Shown piece after piece: positions 8,112-16,489 of a stretch of 64,000 nt of DNA. The stretch's first letter is position 1. Each line of letters begins with the position of its first letter. Below the pieces are notes generated by a model, which ran no database searches, was not told the origin of the DNA, and worked only from the letters and a program-made list of their open reading frames with translations. Origin of the DNA: Cochleicola gelatinilyticus (lineage in GTDB: Bacteria; Bacteroidota; Bacteroidia; Flavobacteriales; Flavobacteriaceae); contig NZ_LRXL01000026.1 in assembly GCF_001637325.1 (NCBI RefSeq), positions 930,001-994,000 on the forward strand, in the 5' to 3' direction. Position numbers and translations under genes: made by a program.

Positions 8112-9251
8112 TTAAACCTGTGGAAGTGGGGGTGGTGTATTACCGCCTAAAAAGCCCTTTAATTCTTCAACGTCGCTAATTGGAGTCCAGTTCGACATTC
8201 CTTGTTTCCATACCAGAGTGTCTTTATTTACCGTACGATTGGCAAATAAACCGCGTAATTGCTCAAACGAAACTGGGCCTGCTTGCTGTCCATTTGCAGC
8301 GTAAAAATACTGAATGGCTACCGGCATCGGTGGTGGCATAGCTCCGCCTGTTTGTTGTGACATAGGTTGTTGTTGCCCGCCCATATTTGGTTGCATCATT
8401 CCGCCCATTTGTTGCGCTAAGACAAATCCCATTCCCATTCCCATACCTGCTCCGGCAGTTCCTCCTTCGTTGTTTGCAGCAGCCTCGATAGCCTTAGCTG
8501 TTTTAAACTTGGTTAACTTATCTAAGTCCAGCTTGTCGATACGGCTGTATTCGAAAATCTCTTTTTTAAGATCTTCGGGCATAGAAACATTTTCTATGTA
8601 GAATTTTTCTAACGATATACCTACACTTTGAAATTCAGGCTGCATCACTTCTTTGCAGGTTTCTGAAAGCTCGGAAGTATTAGCAGCGTAAAGCTCTATG
8701 GGTAAATTTGCCTCTCCAACGGTATCGGTAAAGCGAGTGGCGATTAGACTTTTAAGGTGTTCGTTTATTTCGAAGTTAGTAAAATTGTTGTCTGTTCCTA
8801 CGATATCAATCACAAATTTACCAGCATCACCAATTCTAAAGGCATAAGTACCAAAAGCACGTATTTCTACTAAACCAAAACGCTCGTCGTTTAACGTGAT
8901 TGGATTTTTGGTGCCCCATTTCTCATCGGTAAATAAATGGGTGTTTACAAAATAGACCTCTGCTTTAAAAGGACTATCGAACCCATATTTCCAACCTTTA
9001 AGAGTGGTAAGGATAGGAAGGTTTTTTGTGTTTAAGGTGTATGTTCCGGGCGTGAAAACATCGGCGAGTTGTCCTTCATTTACAAATACAGCAGTTTGTC
9101 CTTCACGAACAATTAACTTAGCGTTGTTCTTAATTTCATTCTGATAGCGCTCAAAACGGTGTACGATGGTATCATCGGTATAATCGAGCCACTCAATAAT
9201 ATCAATAAATTCGTGACTTAATTTTTCTTTTATTTTATCGAAAATGCTCAT
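8112..9251 (-). CDS. SPFH-domain protein with C-terminal GYF_2 domain (YdjI-like)
   Basis: 379 aa, no transmembrane segment. The N-terminal two thirds (about 30-250) are an SPFH/Band-7 domain of the 'virion core protein-like' type: LIVREGQTAVFVNEG, then FTPGTYTL and IRAFGTYAFRIGD. A flexible Gly/Met/Gln-rich linker (about 262-312) leads to a GYF_2 domain (about 315-372) with YFYAANGQQAGPVSFEQL and LVWKQGMSNWTPIS. Bacillus YdjI carries a zinc ribbon at this end, so the C-terminal module has been exchanged. SPFH proteins form membrane-associated ring scaffolds. Likely partner: the adjacent zinc-ribbon membrane protein. Confidence 0.82.
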   Translation of the reverse strand: MSIFDKIKEKLSHEFIDIIEWLDYTDDTIVHRFERYQNEIKNNAKLIVREGQTAVFVNEGQLADVFTPGTYTLNTKNLPILTTLKGWKYGFDSPFKAEVYFVNTHLFTDEKWGTKNPITLNDERFGLVEIRAFGTYAFRIGDAGKFVIDIVGTDNNFTNFEINEHLKSLIATRFTDTVGEANLPIELYAANTSELSETCKEVMQPEFQSVGISLEKFYIENVSMPEDLKKEIFEYSRIDKLDLDKLTKFKTAKAIEAAANNEGGTAGAGMGMGMGFVLAQQMGGMMQPNMGGQQQPMSQQTGGAMPPPMPVAIQYFYAANGQQAGPVSFEQLRGLFANRTVNKDTLVWKQGMSNWTPISDVEELKGFLGGNTPPPLPQV

Positions 9252-9303
9252 GAGTTTTTAGGTTTATGAAGTTGAGGACTAAAGATACTAATTCTTAAGA
9301 ATT

Positions 9304-9336
9304 AAAAATGTCCGATACTCGTTTGAGTACCGGACA
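9304..9336 (-). terminator. Terminator of the collagen-like lipoprotein gene
   Basis: Stem TGTCCGATACTC (9309-9320) / GAGTACCGGACA (9325-9336) with one mismatch and a 4-base loop. On the minus strand it is followed by a T-run, and it lies 24 bases beyond the stop at 9360. Confidence 0.7.
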
Positions 9337-9359
9337 TAATTTAGATTTAACAAACGATC

Positions 9360-10025
9360 TTATAATTGGTAGTAAGCAAGAACTTCATTGTAGTTATTAA
9401 TGTTTACTCCTTTAGCAGCAAGGTCTGCAGTTAATATCTCTAAGTTAAAAGGTCTTCCGCCATTTGTAGAAGGAATAACAATGTATCGAAATTCTGCAAT
9501 TCCAGGACCACCAAAAGTTCCAGGGTCACCAGATCCACTTGCATTCCTCATTTTTAATACTAATTCGTTCACCTCAAACTGGTAAGAGATTGTTTGTCCA
9601 TTAGGATCATTACTTGTAATGTTTTCTGTAAACGGTAAGGTATAAACGTGAGTTCCAGTTATTACAAAACGATTGTATACCAAAACAACGCCATTGTCAA
9701 CAATGTCTTGTGTGATCTCAGCTTCTTCGATAGGGTAGTTGCGATAATCTATCCCAAATTCACCGGTAACTTCTGTCCACACGGCTTCGTCGTACTCAAC
9801 CCATCCACTGGAGAATACATTTGCATTCCCGTCTTCACCGTCTTGACCATCTTGTCCGTCAGCACCGTCTTGGCCGTCAGTACCATCTTGCCCATCCATT
9901 CCAGCAATTCCTTGTTCTCCCATAGCTCCGTCCATTCCATCTTCTCCATCTTCTGGGGAGCATGAGCCCATTGTTAAAGCGAAAGCCATTACTATTAGCG
10001 ATAAAAATTTTACTGTAGTTTTCAT
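9360..10025 (-). CDS. Collagen-like repeat lipoprotein
   Basis: 221 aa. The lipoprotein signal ends at Cys22 (TMGSC). Residues about 26-68 are an uninterrupted Gly-X-Y tract, mostly GQDG/ADG/EDG triplets, as in collagen-like surface stalks. After it comes a roughly 150-aa domain with VFSSGWVEYDEAVWTEV and PNGQTISYQFEV, ending in LEILTADLAAKGVNINNYNEVLAYYQL. This closing pattern is common in flavobacterial secreted proteins of unknown function. Bacteroidota lack prolyl hydroxylation in general, and the Asp-rich Y positions suggest charge-stabilised triple helices; that is inference. It probably sits on the outer membrane surface. Confidence 0.82.
   Translation of the reverse strand: MKTTVKFLSLIVMAFALTMGSCSPEDGEDGMDGAMGEQGIAGMDGQDGTDGQDGADGQDGQDGEDGNANVFSSGWVEYDEAVWTEVTGEFGIDYRNYPIEEAEITQDIVDNGVVLVYNRFVITGTHVYTLPFTENITSNDPNGQTISYQFEVNELVLKMRNASGSGDPGTFGGPGIAEFRYIVIPSTNGGRPFNLEILTADLAAKGVNINNYNEVLAYYQL
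9832..9960. repeat. Short tandem repeat encoding the Gly-X-Y tract
   Basis: A 9-base periodic tract, on the plus strand reading variations of CCGTCTTGA/CCATCTTGT, encodes the collagen-like GxDGxD triplets. Imperfect copies give it potential for length change by slippage. It lies wholly inside the lipoprotein gene. Confidence 0.7.
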
Positions 10026-10223
10026 AATGTAAGTTTTAAATTGTTTTTAGATTTTGATATCACAAAGATGCAGCAAGAAGGTAGGTTATTAAGTAGTTTA
10101 AGAACTGTAATTGAGTTGGTTAAATAGCTTAAAATAAAGAAGGGGTTCTACAGAATTAAGCAGGGAAAATCCTATTTGAAGAAAAGGAGTGTTTCTAAAT
10201 TGCTTCAGAACGTGGCGAAAAGA

Positions 10224-11357
10224 TTAGTTGTATTTAACTTTTCGAAGAATACGAACCGACTCCTTATAAGAACGGTATACTTCGGGAAAAGGTTTCAGAA
10301 GTGACTTTGAAGCTTCAAGTTTTGATCGTGCTTCAGAAAAATCATTCAGAAAACAAATGAGATATGTAGCTGGCAGATGTTTTAAATCTTTTTCTTCGGA
10401 AGGAGTTAAAGGGATTGCCTTCCGAAGTTTATCAACCAAAGCATTGTTAGCATTATAAATGTGATGCAGCGTTTTTTTATTAAAACGAGGTGGGTTAAAT
10501 ATTAATTTTGACTCTAAGTGATACGATCCGCTATCACGGAAGGTAATGGTGACAATTTCTAAAGGGTAATACCGATATTGATTGTTTAAGCCAAGATGGA
10601 CATACTCGGTGATTTTAAATTCATTTTCAGAATAAACGATCGAGACCTCATCTAGAGCAGAGTAGAACAAACGCACTTGTTCGTTAATTAATTCAATATC
10701 CACCCGGGAGTAGTACGTTTCATTTTTTACAGTATTGGTAATTCCTGCCCAACAAACCACAAACAACTCTTTAAATACTTTATAATGTGATTCTAGATTT
10801 TTGTGGCGTGTATTCATAAAATCCATCACGCCATCTAAAGTAAGTTCGATGTTGTTTTTGGCCATGTTCTCGATCCCCTTAACGATCTCTGAATTCACAT
10901 CTTTAATTTCGATATCGAAATCTTTTGGCATCGAAATGCTTCCGTCGCGAAGAAAAATAGAACCTCCCCAATACTTCCAAATGTTTTTGCGAAGGGAGGT
11001 AATTTTTCCATTAGGTCGAATCGTTACTAATCCCACCACTTTATCTGGGGGCAAATGGGGAAAAGCTACGTTTTCGTAAATAATGAGCGGTGCGTTGGTG
11101 AGGTAGGCATTTACTAAATTTTGAATTTTACTATCGTCGAAAAAATCAACTCCACGTATTTCATTGGTTTCGTCTTCAGCACCGATCACAATAAATGAGT
11201 TATTATTTGGGTTGCTGTTGCTAAGAGCACAAATGTGTTTTAAAAATTTTGCTTTGCCCTCTTTACTGCCCAAATCGATTTTTCGTTTTTTATCATAGAA
11301 GCTGCTCTCATCATTGTGAGCTAACAAGTTTTTAATAAGCAACCTTTTATTAATCAT
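10224..11357 (-). CDS. AlbA_2 / Schlafen-type domain protein
   Basis: 377 aa. The N-terminal half (about 10-140) is an AlbA_2 (Schlafen AAA_4-like) domain: LAHNDESSFYDKKRKIDLGS, KAKFLKHICALSNS, the strand-turn SFIVIGAEDE and a later GLVTIRPNGK. The C-terminal half lacks recognisable motifs (EEKDLKHLPATYLICFLNDF is helical). Such proteins bind nucleic acid and are often called ATP-binding or transcriptional regulators without proof. Its start overlaps the stop of the upstream SDR gene by 4 bases, so both are on one transcript. Confidence 0.75.
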   Translation of the reverse strand: MINKRLLIKNLLAHNDESSFYDKKRKIDLGSKEGKAKFLKHICALSNSNPNNNSFIVIGAEDETNEIRGVDFFDDSKIQNLVNAYLTNAPLIIYENVAFPHLPPDKVVGLVTIRPNGKITSLRKNIWKYWGGSIFLRDGSISMPKDFDIEIKDVNSEIVKGIENMAKNNIELTLDGVMDFMNTRHKNLESHYKVFKELFVVCWAGITNTVKNETYYSRVDIELINEQVRLFYSALDEVSIVYSENEFKITEYVHLGLNNQYRYYPLEIVTITFRDSGSYHLESKLIFNPPRFNKKTLHHIYNANNALVDKLRKAIPLTPSEEKDLKHLPATYLICFLNDFSEARSKLEASKSLLKPFPEVYRSYKESVRILRKVKYN

Positions 11358-12112
11358 TCTATTTTGTTCACGATCGTGCTACTCGCTTGGTCCAGACACA
11401 TAACAGTAAGATCCGCAATATTTACATGCGGAGGTCGTGTTACAGCAAAACAAATAATTTCTGCAATATCGATTGCTTGTAAAGGAGTGAAATTTTTATA
11501 AACTGTTTTAGCACGATCTGTATCACCTTTAAAGCGAACGTTACTAAATTCTGTTTCTACCAACCCTGGGTTAACGGCTCCAACTTTAATGCCTTTTCCG
11601 TTTAGGTCGATTCGCATTCCTTGATTTAGGGCATCTACGGCATGCTTACTGGCGCAGTACACATTTCCATTTGGATATACTTCTTTTCCTGCAGTCGAAC
11701 CAATATTAATAATGTGTCCCGATTGTTTTTTTATAAACGTTGGAAGAACTGCTTTAGTTACATACAACAGGCCTTTTACGTTGATATCTATCATGGCATC
11801 CCAATCTTCAATACTTCCACTTTGAATGGGGTCTAAACCATGGGCGTTTCCTGCATTATTAATTAAAATATCGATATCGGAAAAAGCTTCAGGTAGGGTA
11901 TTTAGTGCTTCAAATACGTTGTCTTTATTTCGAATGTCGAAATTAAGGGTGTGTACCTTTGTGGTTTCAGAAAGCTCTTTCGCTAGGGCATCGAGCCGTT
12001 CTTGTCGTCTTCCGCAGAGAATAACCCGTACTCCTTGCGCAGCAAATATTTTGGCGGTAGCCATTCCGATCCCGCTTGTGGCTCCTGTAATTAGGGCAGT
12101 TTTTTGTGTCAT
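11354..12112 (-). CDS. Short-chain dehydrogenase/reductase (YdfG-like)
   Basis: 252 aa classical SDR. It shows the NADP-binding TGATSGIG (residues 9-16) with CGRR after the second strand (NADP preference), NNAG, and the catalytic Ser-Tyr-Lys in NIGSTAG and YCASKHA. The length and the VNPGLVETEFS segment fit the YdfG group, which oxidises 3-hydroxy acids and L-allo-threonine/serine; the exact substrate is unproven. It is the first gene of a two-gene unit with the overlapping AlbA_2 gene. Confidence 0.88.
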   Translation of the reverse strand: MTQKTALITGATSGIGMATAKIFAAQGVRVILCGRRQERLDALAKELSETTKVHTLNFDIRNKDNVFEALNTLPEAFSDIDILINNAGNAHGLDPIQSGSIEDWDAMIDINVKGLLYVTKAVLPTFIKKQSGHIINIGSTAGKEVYPNGNVYCASKHAVDALNQGMRIDLNGKGIKVGAVNPGLVETEFSNVRFKGDTDRAKTVYKNFTPLQAIDIAEIICFAVTRPPHVNIADLTVMCLDQASSTIVNKIE

Positions 12113-12253
12113 TTATAAATCTTTTGCTTAAAAATATAACTTCTCGATTAGTTCTTATCGTTAAGGTGCGGTTAAATCTTATGTTAATCGTTGTTAACCA
12201 ATGAACGTAAATTTAGAATACACATTACTTTTATAGTAAATCTTGAAATTATT

Positions 12254-12640
12254 ATGTGGAAAATTACGTTATACCTTTTATTTGTTGCTCTTCCAATGTG
12301 GGGAATTACTTCTTTTTTTGATGAAAATCCAACAACTTCTGAAAATATAAAAACAGAATCTGTTTTAACTTCTTCTGAAAAAACCCCAACTGATGGCGCA
12401 ATTTTAGGTAGCATTATTACCAATAAATCTAATATTGCACTTAGCATATATAATGAAAAGTCTCAAATTAGTAAACCTATTGAAGCTTCGGGAGACTACT
12501 TTCTTAAAGGCTTCGAAGATGGAATTTACACCATGGAAATCGTTTCGCAAGACACCCCCAATATTCAATTTGAAAAATTTGAAGAGGTAATTATTCGCAC
12601 AGGAGAAGTCACGGCTTTAGGTACTGTTACGATCGATTAA
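12254..12640 (+). CDS. Small secreted protein of unknown function
   Basis: 128 aa from the ATG at 12254; the open frame reaches to 12191, but this start gives a clean signal peptide (MWKITLYLLFVALPMWG). The mature part has a Ser/Thr/Glu linker and then a small beta domain with GSIITNKSNIALSIYNE, YFLKGFEDGIYTMEIV and VIIRTGEV. That pattern resembles carboxypeptidase-regulatory-like/transthyretin folds (a 'yF.f.gl..G.Y.l.i' core). It has its own terminator downstream and is not part of the moxR operon. Confidence 0.6.
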   Translation: MWKITLYLLFVALPMWGITSFFDENPTTSENIKTESVLTSSEKTPTDGAILGSIITNKSNIALSIYNEKSQISKPIEASGDYFLKGFEDGIYTMEIVSQDTPNIQFEKFEEVIIRTGEVTALGTVTID

Positions 12641-12675
12641 GGGCAATGTATATAATAAGCGTACAAGTACATATT

Positions 12676-12715
12676 TTAAACGGATGTTATTATTAATAAC
12701 TTCCGTTTTATTTTT
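12676..12715 (+). terminator. Terminator between the small secreted protein gene and moxR
   Basis: AAACGGATGTTAT (12678-12690) / ATAACTTCCGTTT (12696-12708) with one mismatch, a 5-base loop and then TTATTTTT. Confidence 0.8.
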
Positions 12716-12812
12716 AACCAATCATTAACAGGATTTTAAGCAATATTTCTACAATTTGCGTGGTTGTAGACAAAATCATTGAATTTGTAGCTTTTTACTG
12801 AAAATAAATACC

Positions 12813-13817
12813 ATGGAACAAACAAATACTGCCTTAGATATTGGGGCTTTAAATGAAAGAATTGAAAAGGAAAGTGCTTTTGTTGACATCCTGTCGCTTG
12901 AAATGAATAAAGTAATCGTCGGTCAAAAACACATGGTCGAACGATTAATGATTGGATTGCTAGCACAAGGGCATATATTACTAGAAGGGGTTCCCGGATT
13001 AGCAAAAACGCTCGCTATTAATACACTTTCAAAAGCAGTACACGGAACTTTTAGCAGAATACAGTTTACACCCGATTTGCTTCCTGCCGATGTGGTAGGA
13101 ACGATGATCTATAATATGAAGGTGAACGATTTTAGCATTAAAAAAGGGCCTGTTTTTGCAAACTTTGTGCTTGCAGATGAGATAAATAGAGCGCCGGCTA
13201 AGGTTCAATCTGCTTTGTTGGAAGCGATGCAGGAAAAGCAAGTGACCATCGGTGAAGAAACGTTTATCTTAGATCGTCCATTTTTGGTAATGGCAACACA
13301 AAACCCAATTGAGCAGGAAGGGACGTATCCGTTACCAGAAGCCCAAGTGGATCGTTTTATGCTAAAAACGGTTATCGAATATCCAAAATTGGCAGAAGAA
13401 CAACTCATTGTTCGTCAAAATTTAAAAGGTGCATACGAACAGGTAAACCCTGTGGTAACGCTGGATCAGATTAAAAGGGCACAACAAGCCGCTCGTGATG
13501 TATATATGGACGAAAAGATCGAAAAATATATCCTTGATATTATTTTCGCAACACGTTCTCCAGAAAATTACAGATTAGCAGATTTAAAACCTCTTATTAA
13601 TTTTGGTGCTTCTCCAAGGGGGAGTATTAATCTTGCGATGGCGGCAAAATGTTATGCATTCATCAAGCGTCGCGGATATGTAATTCCAGAAGATGTTCGC
13701 GCCGTTGTACACGATGTATTACGTCACCGTGTTGGAATTACATACGAAGCTGAAGCCGAAAATATTACTTCTGTAGACATTATCAATAAGATTGTAAACG
13801 AGATCGAAGTACCTTAG
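12813..13817 (+). CDS. MoxR-family AAA ATPase of the Bat operon
   Basis: 334 aa AAA+ ATPase. Walker A is GVPGLAKT, Walker B LADEINRAPAK, sensor 1 ATQNPIEQEGTYPLPEAQ, followed by the arginine-finger DRFMLK and the C-terminal lid with GASPRGSINLAMAAK. MoxR ATPases act as chaperone-like remodellers of von Willebrand factor A (VWA) proteins, and the next genes encode exactly such proteins. It is the first gene of an operon of eight genes (12813-22011), the Bacteroides aerotolerance (bat) layout. Confidence 0.93.
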   Translation: MEQTNTALDIGALNERIEKESAFVDILSLEMNKVIVGQKHMVERLMIGLLAQGHILLEGVPGLAKTLAINTLSKAVHGTFSRIQFTPDLLPADVVGTMIYNMKVNDFSIKKGPVFANFVLADEINRAPAKVQSALLEAMQEKQVTIGEETFILDRPFLVMATQNPIEQEGTYPLPEAQVDRFMLKTVIEYPKLAEEQLIVRQNLKGAYEQVNPVVTLDQIKRAQQAARDVYMDEKIEKYILDIIFATRSPENYRLADLKPLINFGASPRGSINLAMAAKCYAFIKRRGYVIPEDVRAVVHDVLRHRVGITYEAEAENITSVDIINKIVNEIEVP

Positions 13818-13918
13818 TCGTTAATGTTCAGTTTTTAACAAGCCGAAACAGATTGTTTTTGCTTTGTATTTATCGAGCGATAACCTAACTGTTACTGCAA
13901 ACTGTTTACTTAAAGGAA

Positions 13919-14782
13919 ATGGATACCAAAGAACTTCTTAAGAAAGTACGAAAAATCGAAATCAAAACACGTCGGTTAAGCGACCACGTTTTTGGTGGCG
14001 AATATCACAGTACGTTTAAAGGTCGTGGAATGACTTTTAGTGAAGTGCGTCAATACCAATTTGGAGACGACGTTCGTAACATCGACTGGAATGTTACCGC
14101 CCGATATAACGAACCCTTTATAAAAGTTTTTGAAGAAGAACGAGAACTTACCTTGCTTTTAATGGCAGACATTAGTGGCTCTGAATTTTTTGGGACAGAC
14201 GCTCAGTTCAAAAATGAAATTATTACTGAAATAGCAGCAACCCTTGCCTTTTCAGCCATGCAGAATAACGATAAAATTGGTCTCATTCTTTTTTCAGATG
14301 AGATCGAATTATTCATTCCACCAAAAAAAGGAAAGTCGCACGTACTTCGTATAATTCGTGAATTGCTTGAGTTTAAGCCTGAAAGTAAACGCACCGATAT
14401 TGGTCATGCGTTAAAATACATGGCGAATGTTATGAAGAAGAAAGCCATCGTTTTTGTGCTTTCCGATTTTATAACAGACAATTATAAAGACACATTGCGC
14501 ATTGTTTCGGGAAAACACGATGTAACCGGAATTCGAGTATACGATCGTAGGGAAGAAGAAATTCCAAACCTCGGTATGGTCGAAATGCAGGATCAAGAAA
14601 CAGGAGAATTACTATTGGTAAATACGGCTTCAAAAGGAGTGCGTCGTGAATACGAAACCTACTATCGGGACCGTGTGGACTATTTTAAAGAGTCATTTCA
14701 AAAAAGTGGTGCAGGAGCATTAAGTTGTCGTGTAGATGAAAGTTACGTAAAGAAATTATTAGGTTATTTTAAAAGACGATAA
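13919..14782 (+). CDS. DUF58 (VWA-like) protein of the Bat operon
   Basis: 287 aa. The DUF58 signature GRGMTFSEVRQYQFGDDVRNID is followed by WNVTARYNEPFIKVFEEER, then a VWA-like fold with a MIDAS-type DISGS and TDIGHALKYM. There is no membrane segment, so it is the likely cytosolic partner of MoxR. It stands 101 bases after moxR and 21 bases before the next gene. Function is inferred from the conserved operon. Confidence 0.9.
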   Translation: MDTKELLKKVRKIEIKTRRLSDHVFGGEYHSTFKGRGMTFSEVRQYQFGDDVRNIDWNVTARYNEPFIKVFEEERELTLLLMADISGSEFFGTDAQFKNEIITEIAATLAFSAMQNNDKIGLILFSDEIELFIPPKKGKSHVLRIIRELLEFKPESKRTDIGHALKYMANVMKKKAIVFVLSDFITDNYKDTLRIVSGKHDVTGIRVYDRREEEIPNLGMVEMQDQETGELLLVNTASKGVRREYETYYRDRVDYFKESFQKSGAGALSCRVDESYVKKLLGYFKRR

Positions 14783-14803
14783 CTTTTTAGAACAAAGAAT
14801 AAG

Positions 14804-16489
14804 ATGTTAGATAAAAGATTTTTAAAATTGAATCGCATTCAAACCAAATTTCTGAAAACAACTACAAACAGTCCAAAACACATTTTTGTGTCTTTGTGTC
14901 TTATCCTTTTCTCTTTTCTATCGAATGCACAAGTAACCTCTTCCATCGATTCTACATCAATTAAGATTGGTGAAGAACTAAAATATACCATCGAGGTCGT
15001 TGCCGATACCACAGCATTGGTTGGATTTTCTGAAGGGCAGCCTTTTCTTCCCCTAGAGATTATAGAATCGTATAAAGTAGATACTACTTATGAAAATGCA
15101 AAGTACCGACTCATTAAAAAATACGGACTAACTCAATTCGATTCTGGCACCTATACCATTCCGCCGCAACGTGTTTTTATAGGTGAGAAAATCTATACGA
15201 CCGATTCGGTTTCAGTCGAAGTTCGTGATGTCGTCGTAGACACAACTACACAAAAAATGTACGACATTAAACCTGCAATGGAAGTAAAAAGCCCTCCTTT
15301 TAGCTGGGATTGGTTGTATTTTATACTTCCAGCTTTACTAGTATTAGGGTTGTTAGGGTATTATCTCTTCCGAAGAAAAAAGAAAAAAGATGCCGAAGAA
15401 AAGCAACTACCACCATATGAAGAAGCAATTACGGCATTACATGTATTAGATAGTTCATCTCTACTGAAAGAACGCAAGTCTAAAGAATATTACTCCCAGC
15501 TTACAGAAATCGTTAAACGCTACCTCGATCGTGAAGTAGACGAGACAGCTTTAGAAAGTACAACCGATGAGTTGATCCAACGTCTCAACATGCATAAGCA
15601 GGCAGGACACTTTGAGTTCGATACAGAAACCATTCGTCATCTCGACCAAATTTTAAAACGTGCCGACCTTGTAAAGTTTGCTAAAATGGAACAGGCTGAA
15701 GGACAAGCTCAAGCTGACCGCGCAACGGTAGAATCTATTATAAATGAAACGCACGAAGTAATTCCCGAACCTACCGAAGAAGAATTACAGGCGAATGAAG
15801 AATATCGTGAAATGCTTCGGAAGAAACACAAACGCAAACAATGGGCGCTTGCAATCGGAGGAGTGATCGTAGCACTATTGTTAGGAATGATTGTCTACGG
15901 AAGCGTCACAGGATTCGATAATCTGAAAGATAAAATTGTTGGAAACGAACTCCGCGATCTTTCTGAAGGTCGATGGGTGCGTAGTGAATACGGTTATCCG
16001 GCAGTAATTCTTGAAACTCCAGAAGTATTAGTAAGAACAGGGAAACCAGCGTCAGACTCCTTGCAGCAATTTACACCAGGTAAAAGCACTTTTACATATG
16101 GAGACACCTCAGACCCATTATTTATTTCGGTTTCCACTCTCTTGGTTCCACCTGCTCAGCAACAACAAGAGCAAGACCTCGAAAAAGGGTTGGATTCTTC
16201 GTTGGAGTTTCTTGAAAAACAAGGGGCTAAAAATATGCTCGTGAAAAGGGATGACTTCGAAACTAATAAAGGAATTAAAGGAGTTCGTGCCTACGGAACA
16301 TTTAATGCCGAAGTAGCTCCAAATAGAATACAGGAAGAGAAAAGTACTTACGAGTTATTTTATTTTGCACAACAAGGTGGCGTGCAACAGGTATTAATCG
16401 TTTATAAAGAGGACGGTCGATTTGCTGAAGATATTAAAGAACGTATTGTAAGGTCTATAGAGCTTGAAATATCAGAAACTAAAAAATAA
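14804..16489 (+). CDS. BatD-like multi-domain membrane protein of the Bat operon
   Basis: 561 aa. An N-terminal hydrophobic segment (about 27-43, signal peptide ending near SNAQ) leads to a periplasmic beta domain of about 120 aa with EELKYTIEVVADTTALVGF, typical of BatD-type or DUF4381-like proteins. Transmembrane helices lie near residues 168-188 and 347-366, the first followed by a basic RRKKKK stop. Between them is a helical cytosolic domain (LTEIVKRYLDREVDETALESTTDEL) shared with BatD tails, and the C-terminus is a second soluble domain with ELFYFAQQGGVQQVLIVYKED. It overlaps the next gene by one base. Exact function unknown. Confidence 0.75.
   Translation: MLDKRFLKLNRIQTKFLKTTTNSPKHIFVSLCLILFSFLSNAQVTSSIDSTSIKIGEELKYTIEVVADTTALVGFSEGQPFLPLEIIESYKVDTTYENAKYRLIKKYGLTQFDSGTYTIPPQRVFIGEKIYTTDSVSVEVRDVVVDTTTQKMYDIKPAMEVKSPPFSWDWLYFILPALLVLGLLGYYLFRRKKKKDAEEKQLPPYEEAITALHVLDSSSLLKERKSKEYYSQLTEIVKRYLDREVDETALESTTDELIQRLNMHKQAGHFEFDTETIRHLDQILKRADLVKFAKMEQAEGQAQADRATVESIINETHEVIPEPTEEELQANEEYREMLRKKHKRKQWALAIGGVIVALLLGMIVYGSVTGFDNLKDKIVGNELRDLSEGRWVRSEYGYPAVILETPEVLVRTGKPASDSLQQFTPGKSTFTYGDTSDPLFISVSTLLVPPAQQQQEQDLEKGLDSSLEFLEKQGAKNMLVKRDDFETNKGIKGVRAYGTFNAEVAPNRIQEEKSTYELFYFAQQGGVQQVLIVYKEDGRFAEDIKERIVRSIELEISETKK

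Noticed and set aside
8314-8601. Proline/isoleucine/cysteine-rich open frame opposite the SPFH gene
   Set aside because: It is the antisense of the Gly/Met/Gln-rich linker; no start or promoter signal.
9832-9960. Regularly spaced short repeats that could suggest a CRISPR array
   Set aside because: The period is 9 bases, without unique spacers, and the reading frame is an unbroken Gly-X-Y protein.
10224-12112. AlbA_2/SDR pair as an antiphage defence system
   Set aside because: No nuclease, restriction, toxin or other defence gene lies nearby, and AlbA_2 proteins are widespread regulators; the surroundings are ordinary core genes.
12184-12447. Minus-strand frame over the small secreted protein gene
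   Set aside because: The forward frame has a proper signal peptide and terminator; the reverse one has no family features.
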